64,000 bases of DNA, from assembly GCA_000526575.1 (NCBI GenBank), contig JAGI01000001.1, forward strand, positions 310,001 to 374,000. Direction: 5' to 3'. The position numbers were made by a program, and so were the translations under genes. The number at the start of each line of letters is the position of its first letter. Position 1 is the first letter of the stretch. Shown here in pieces: positions 62,201 through 64,000 of the stretch. Origin of the DNA: Clostridium sp. 12(A). GTDB taxonomy: Bacteria > Bacillota > Clostridia > Lachnospirales > Lachnospiraceae. The notes beneath the pieces are model-generated. The model searched no databases and was not told the origin of the DNA. It saw only the letters and a program-made list of their open reading frames with translations.

Positions 62201-62239
62201 CGGGTGGGTGAAAACGGTGCCTGGATAAAGGCTAAATAA
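56273..62239 (+). CDS. Giant secreted pectinase: GH28 polygalacturonase-type domain plus PL9-type lyase domain
   Basis: 1988 residues; start ATG 56273 after GGAGGAAA. Order: signal peptide (1-34, AYA-E), four ATPSEA/ATPSQA repeats (46-95), FN3 (about 115-233), GH28 (about 235-722) with NADG (D492), GDD (D513, D514), H548 in CHGGA and RFK (R580, K582), three FN3-like domains (about 760-1060), a lectin-like domain (about 1073-1340), an Ig-like domain, PL9-type beta-helix (about 1450-1810) with NADGFASK, ADDGWDTY and NNGFKLGG (K1665), an acidic Pro linker and C-terminal choline-binding-type wall repeats (about 1868-1988). The catalytic residues of both enzymes are kept. It should degrade pectate at the cell surface. 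Confidence 0.9.
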   Translation: MKVLRKRCKKALALFLTAALLLPFTVSGGQIAYAERFFEQDLENPATPSEAGRMLVPVTDLEATPSEAIVSLLDNTATPSEASVSFDEIATPSQAMSLMGTQSRFTKSEGSVDVTELRVPTLAYDDTSISLVWDKPENYETVANYNVYLNGIKVGDARSNFAQHADWAATYMKAFYDHYETVGIDMVKVDIHSFRLTGLTPDTSYEVSVIATDDSGAEMGNKATITCSTTSAPEIFDIRDYGAEPVERGFTSLDEESSAFVVKNTKAIQAAIDDCSEGGKVVIPEGIYMSGALYLKSNMTLELKEGAILFGSPDVAHYDQNYLLYPYSTDTRSWALINTYSADENGGFENIRIVGKGTIYGNGWKYGAKQAVNGDGYETYYQKRQTADPDWSLEGLKKYALKGWVAQPKEKGDLSLGILAKSAYNNAISKGYEESPAYSTRPNLVVLRNVNGVYIEGFTAENPANHTIAVLDSENVVSENVKYITYDANNADGIELGNTQNAMVFNNFFDTGDDGINFATGMGKGVQDTEQKPSSNIWTFNNFLRECHGGAIAAGSHTGAGIENMLVEDNVMNHSDTPFRFKSAPANGGGIYNVSIRDCAVGDADQVFSFNTTYSDANQATTVEPADKPAEFYDISAYNITADSINKLTIDILADVDYDLPYKTWHNHHNLYFQDIVFTNIKPVKNSERIMGAANVTFDNVGLSWSKDAPAETDERAWGNIKFSNDLIFTGTTTLSKNAYDAMAKPVWPNDTATVASASEAVKPSGAHEVSLKWPAAKDGEQVSGTGKVTGYIVETYVGDELVDITRPVTTTTADMTGLSPDTSYVFVVYAVDGPGNKIPGPRYEITTSTGIEKELKEPESKKVEFSNMGYTWATAKLKSAKAADARVRGYRAFVDGDLVATIYNYQLQEPEKDTISMTIGRMMENENEVIIEAFSDDGESFEYDNAAVKTIKNYDYHAPVWESNALKASADGETIKLTWKAPTDESGIYGYRIYVDGKPVYTKEGDYFNHVNGSFTTKDTSYTVTGLDMKIPHTFRVEASDAWGKALTGTGPFHWTNSGPEITWDGSEGEQLWRSSAFGQSTDMDFKSNILPNKVGTNYTWPIGSSTPLNLEGKPAQDVVIESRGGKLQTGHDGLTFYYTEVPTSKNFSLTADVTVEQLGPEEGSKANLQEGAGLMVRDVNGSPRKEPLEEGYEEYPAASNMVMLSLQAAGKALNADINLLAAARYGVNSPAGNLKTVKTTATFEKSVSKADKKYAPADAPFTSNFYGTETKLRLERTDEGFFVYHLDQQGNVLTSYTFEDKNVTPNIVSHLDKETMYVGFFASRNARMSVRNISLDVSDVVKPDESPAYVAPDNDTASLYIASAAYTNSSDYTVQALTNQSGTMTVSQNDTVLVSKASVTGGVQFTCPAIISGQEAEFKLSFVPSEGADAGKEKTAALKVKRDNYGKELYVSPEGTDEAAGTKENPLSIKEAINRLVPGGTIYMAEGTYHSFTIPMTSSGNKDARKALTAQGAVKVTGSSKIFVLDADYWDVTGLDVDGQKIEGSRGVMIHGSHNVLKDSLIHNTSSDAGLTITKSRGSRSLWPSYNLVENCEAFDNVDGSRINADGFASKSGSGDDNRFLNCVSHDNADDGWDTYNTLADGPNGRTIIENCVAYNNGNNGFKLGGEGREVPHILRNSVAFHNNLDGITDNFNPGELTIENNTSFDNARFNYIMRPSPYKKGVNGELTADGTVRNNVSFRTAAFSGSLKKVYDDKISAKVIENNYLYQNGTNAVGQENFRSLNPADLFYRQDGRIQFGDFLRPVKGSKIDKAGAGAKLPGIGVDTPDPVDPEPGEKPTPVKPDRDRDSDSDRDYGIKTSSNETKGDWEMDQSGWRLKKADGTYPKEEWAKVNGAWYYFGQTGYMTTGWNQVQGVWYYMETSGAMKTDWVLTEGKWYYMNLDGSMATGWVLVNNNWYYLSQNGECLMNTVTPDGYRVGENGAWIKAK
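56408..56557 (+). repeat. ATPSEA hexapeptide repeats
   Basis: Four in-frame copies, at 56408, 56459, 56501 and 56540 (ATPSEA three times, ATPSQA once), spaced 13-17 residues apart just after the signal peptide. Codon use differs between copies, so selection on protein rather than recent DNA duplication is likely. Confidence 0.8.
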
Positions 62240-62245
62240 GGAAAT

Positions 62246-62290
62246 GGAATTCCCTTGCTGCTTCATGCAACAGGGGAATTCCTCTTTTAT
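62246..62290 (+). terminator. Terminator after the pectinase gene
   Basis: GGAATTCCC (62246-62254) pairs with GGGAATTCC (62274-62282), followed by TCTTTTATTT. Confidence 0.8.
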
Positions 62291-62410
62291 TTAGGGAAAT
62301 ACGGAATAATAAATAAATTTTCATATAAATGAAAGATTATTAAATTGTAAAAGATCGGATTAGGTGCTACGATGGACATATGTATTAATTCTATTGTTCA
62401 GGAGGATCCC

Positions 62411-63493
62411 ATGTTTTTGGATGCACTGCAATCATATTATGCCCCTGCCATTGCTCTTTTGGTTTTTGCGGTAATGGTGATTACAGACAAGCTTTTTTCA
62501 AAACGAATCAAAAGGCTGTTCCTTTGGGAAGTCGGCCTGATCTTTCTGGTGATAGCAGATACCTGGGCAGATTATTGTTTCAGTGGCTTATCTACGGGAG
62601 AGGGGGTTAAGCTTAGAACCTTGACAACGTTTATTCACTTTGCCATAAGTCCCTGCCTGCCCATGATCCTTGTGCTCATCTACGAGACGGAAGATTCCAA
62701 ACGGTTTCCCAGATGGTTTTATCTTCCTATGGCCATAAATATAGTATTTTCCATTTTAAGCATCTGGATGGGGTTTATTTTTCGTGTAAGCAGAGAAAAT
62801 ATATATACAAGAGGTCCCCTGTTCTTTATTACCTTTGTGGTCTCTGTCTTTTACCTGTTATCTCTTATTTACTGTTCCGCAAGGCAGAGGGGAAAGCCAA
62901 ACCGCAAGGCGGAGACGGTGTTTTTACTTCTTTTTCTAGTTGTGATCGGATTTGCCATCATGGTAGAGATTATGTTTCATTTGCATTTTTTGGTATGGAG
63001 TGCTTCGGAGGCATTCGTTATTCTATATTTTCTGCTTATGACGACACAGAAGATCCTGTACGATCCGCTTACCGGCACCTATAACCGGATCGCCTATGAA
63101 AAACAGCTGGAGAAAATAAACGGTCATTCAGAATGCACTATGGCGATGATCGATCTTGACAACTTAAAGAATATCAATGATGAATTTGGCCATTCCAGCG
63201 GAGATGCTGCAATCTGCAGCGTTGCTTCCGCCATATTAAAGACAAAAGGAAAGCACATGTGGCTGTACCGCTTTGGGGGAGATGAATTTGTTCTCTTAAG
63301 CAACCGGTTAAATGCAGATGAGATGAAAAAAATCTTAAAAGCTGCCCAGAAGCAGTGTGAAGAGATTCAGGGAATTCGTCCCTGTTTTTCCTATGGTGTG
63401 GCGGAATACCGTTTGGGTGACGATCTGAATCATACGATTTTAAATGCTGATTTAGATATGTACCGGCACAAAAAGAACTTAAAGGACATTTGA
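62411..63493 (+). CDS. Membrane diguanylate cyclase (GGDEF domain)
   Basis: A 360-residue protein: about six membrane segments (residues 8-215), then a GGDEF domain (about 218-358) with DPLTGTYNRIAYEKQL, MIDLDNLKNINDEFGHSSGD and the intact active site RFGGDEF. It should make cyclic di-GMP. The product-inhibition RxxD site five residues before GGDEF is absent (MWLY). Start ATG 62411 follows GGAGG by five bases; an earlier in-frame ATG lacks such a site. The signal sensed by the membrane part is unknown. Confidence 0.9.
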   Translation: MFLDALQSYYAPAIALLVFAVMVITDKLFSKRIKRLFLWEVGLIFLVIADTWADYCFSGLSTGEGVKLRTLTTFIHFAISPCLPMILVLIYETEDSKRFPRWFYLPMAINIVFSILSIWMGFIFRVSRENIYTRGPLFFITFVVSVFYLLSLIYCSARQRGKPNRKAETVFLLLFLVVIGFAIMVEIMFHLHFLVWSASEAFVILYFLLMTTQKILYDPLTGTYNRIAYEKQLEKINGHSECTMAMIDLDNLKNINDEFGHSSGDAAICSVASAILKTKGKHMWLYRFGGDEFVLLSNRLNADEMKKILKAAQKQCEEIQGIRPCFSYGVAEYRLGDDLNHTILNADLDMYRHKKNLKDI

Positions 63494-63503
63494 AGGAAAT
63501 GCC

Positions 63504-63532
63504 TTGACAAACCGTGGAAAAAAACATATACT
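63504..63532 (+). promoter_or_regulatory. Promoter of the tyrS T-box transcript
   Basis: TTGACA (63504-63509) and TATACT (63527-63532) are separated by 17 bases. Confidence 0.9.
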
Positions 63533-63538
63533 AGTCAT

Positions 63539-63830
63539 TAACTTCATACGCCATAAAAGCGTTGATAAGAACAAGTAGCAGTGCGAAGGACCATACAGAA
63601 AGCAGCCGGAAGATGAGAGGCGCATGGGAAACGGATTGTGAATACATCTTTGAGCTTCACACCCAACGGCAATTGCCCAGTAGGCTGTGACGGATTCCCG
63701 CACCCGTTAACGTGCTAGAGTATCGAAGCAGGTACTTAAAGAGGTAAGCAGTGTGAGCTGCTTATGAACTTAAGGTGGTAACGCGAGATTTTAACCTCGT
63801 CCTTTTGATAGGACGGGGTTTATTTTTATT
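63539..63830 (+). promoter_or_regulatory. T-box riboswitch, tyrosine specific
   Basis: The leader of about 290 bases carries Stem I (GAACAAGTAG ... ), a specifier TAC (Tyr) at 63643-63645 in GTGAATACATC, the T-box sequence near 63766-63786 (TAAGGTGGTAACGCG), and a terminator stem AACCTCGTCC/GGACGGGGTT (63793-63820) followed by TTTATTTTTATTT. Uncharged tRNA-Tyr would favour the antiterminator and switch on tyrS. Confidence 0.92.
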
Positions 63831-63848
63831 TAATTAAGGAGAATAGCT

Positions 63849-64000
63849 ATGACGATTTACGAAGAACTGAAAGCCAGGGGATTGATTGCCCAGGTAACCA
63901 ATGAGGAAGAGATCAGCAAGATGGTCAATGAAGGAAAGGCTGTATTTTACATCGGCTTTGATCCAACGGCTGACAGCCTTCACGTAGGCCATTTTATGGC
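63849..64000 (+). CDS. tyrS: Tyrosyl-tRNA synthetase, 3' end cut by the window
   Basis: The first 50 residues only. [21 protein letters not shown] is followed by [19 protein letters not shown], which contains the class I HIGH-type signature (HVGH) and the tyrosine-pocket region. AAGGAG lies 8 bases before ATG 63849. The tyrosine T-box directly upstream confirms the identity. Confidence 0.95.
   Translation, partial: MTIYEELKARGLIAQVTNEEEISKMVNEGKAVFYIGFDPTADSLHVGHFM

Overview
The window reads as a chromosomal segment of an anaerobic, spore-forming member of the Firmicutes, most likely Lachnospiraceae (Lacrimispora / Clostridium cluster XIVa type). The grounds are three kinds of [FeFe] hydrogenase, small CotF-like spore coat genes, a citrate lyase cluster, a clostridial S8 protease, a T-box leader before tyrS, and strong AGGAGG-type ribosome binding sites. 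The citrate genes fit citrate fermenters such as the sphenoides group, but the species is an inference. There are no insertion sequences, prophage genes or CRISPR arrays.

Layout. 1-2.8 kb: the end of an S8-family protease that has lost its catalytic serine, a small TTG-start gene, and seven tRNA genes on the minus strand driven by a perfect consensus promoter. 3.1-8.2 kb: a DNA alkyltransferase, a lipoprotein, a NitT/TauT-type ABC importer (minus) and purine nucleoside phosphorylase. 8.3-19.3 kb: a hydrogen-metabolism island. A sensory [FeFe] hydrogenase (HydS) with a C-terminal PAS domain is translationally coupled to a SpoIIE-type phosphatase and followed by a group B [FeFe] hydrogenase. 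Facing it on the minus strand is an electron-bifurcating HydABCD operon that also carries a lone HATPase-domain protein; a DRTGG-domain gene diverges from it. 19.4-30.8 kb: mixed housekeeping genes (polysaccharide deacetylase, GNAT, an AraC regulator joined in frame to a siderophore-type lipoprotein, an rRNA methyltransferase, a DUF4430/ECF-S pair, a degenerate sirtuin-like protein, hisHF, ung, uppP, DAHP synthase).

30.8-45.3 kb: a citrate fermentation region. It holds a MATE transporter, citX, citDEFG, an OmpR-type response regulator, a hybrid histidine kinase, a Ca2+-type P-ATPase, a CitMHS metal-citrate transporter and the membrane subunits of a sodium-pumping decarboxylase (beta plus a 43-residue gamma-like protein). 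These would work together as follows: import the metal-citrate complex, cleave citrate to acetate and oxaloacetate, decarboxylate oxaloacetate while pumping sodium, and expel the co-imported divalent metal. citC and the carboxyltransferase/biotin-carrier subunits are not in the window.

45.3-62.3 kb: a plant-polysaccharide (probably pectin) region. A YesMN-like two-component system diverges from a sugar ABC importer, a secreted beta-helix protein with a duplicated C-terminal domain, a PrsA/SurA-like lipoprotein and, past a beta-carbonic anhydrase, a 1988-residue secreted protein. That protein joins a GH28 polygalacturonase-type domain to a PL9-type lyase domain with wall-binding repeats, under candidate CcpA sites. 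62.4-64 kb: a membrane diguanylate cyclase and a tyrosine T-box leader in front of the truncated start of tyrS.
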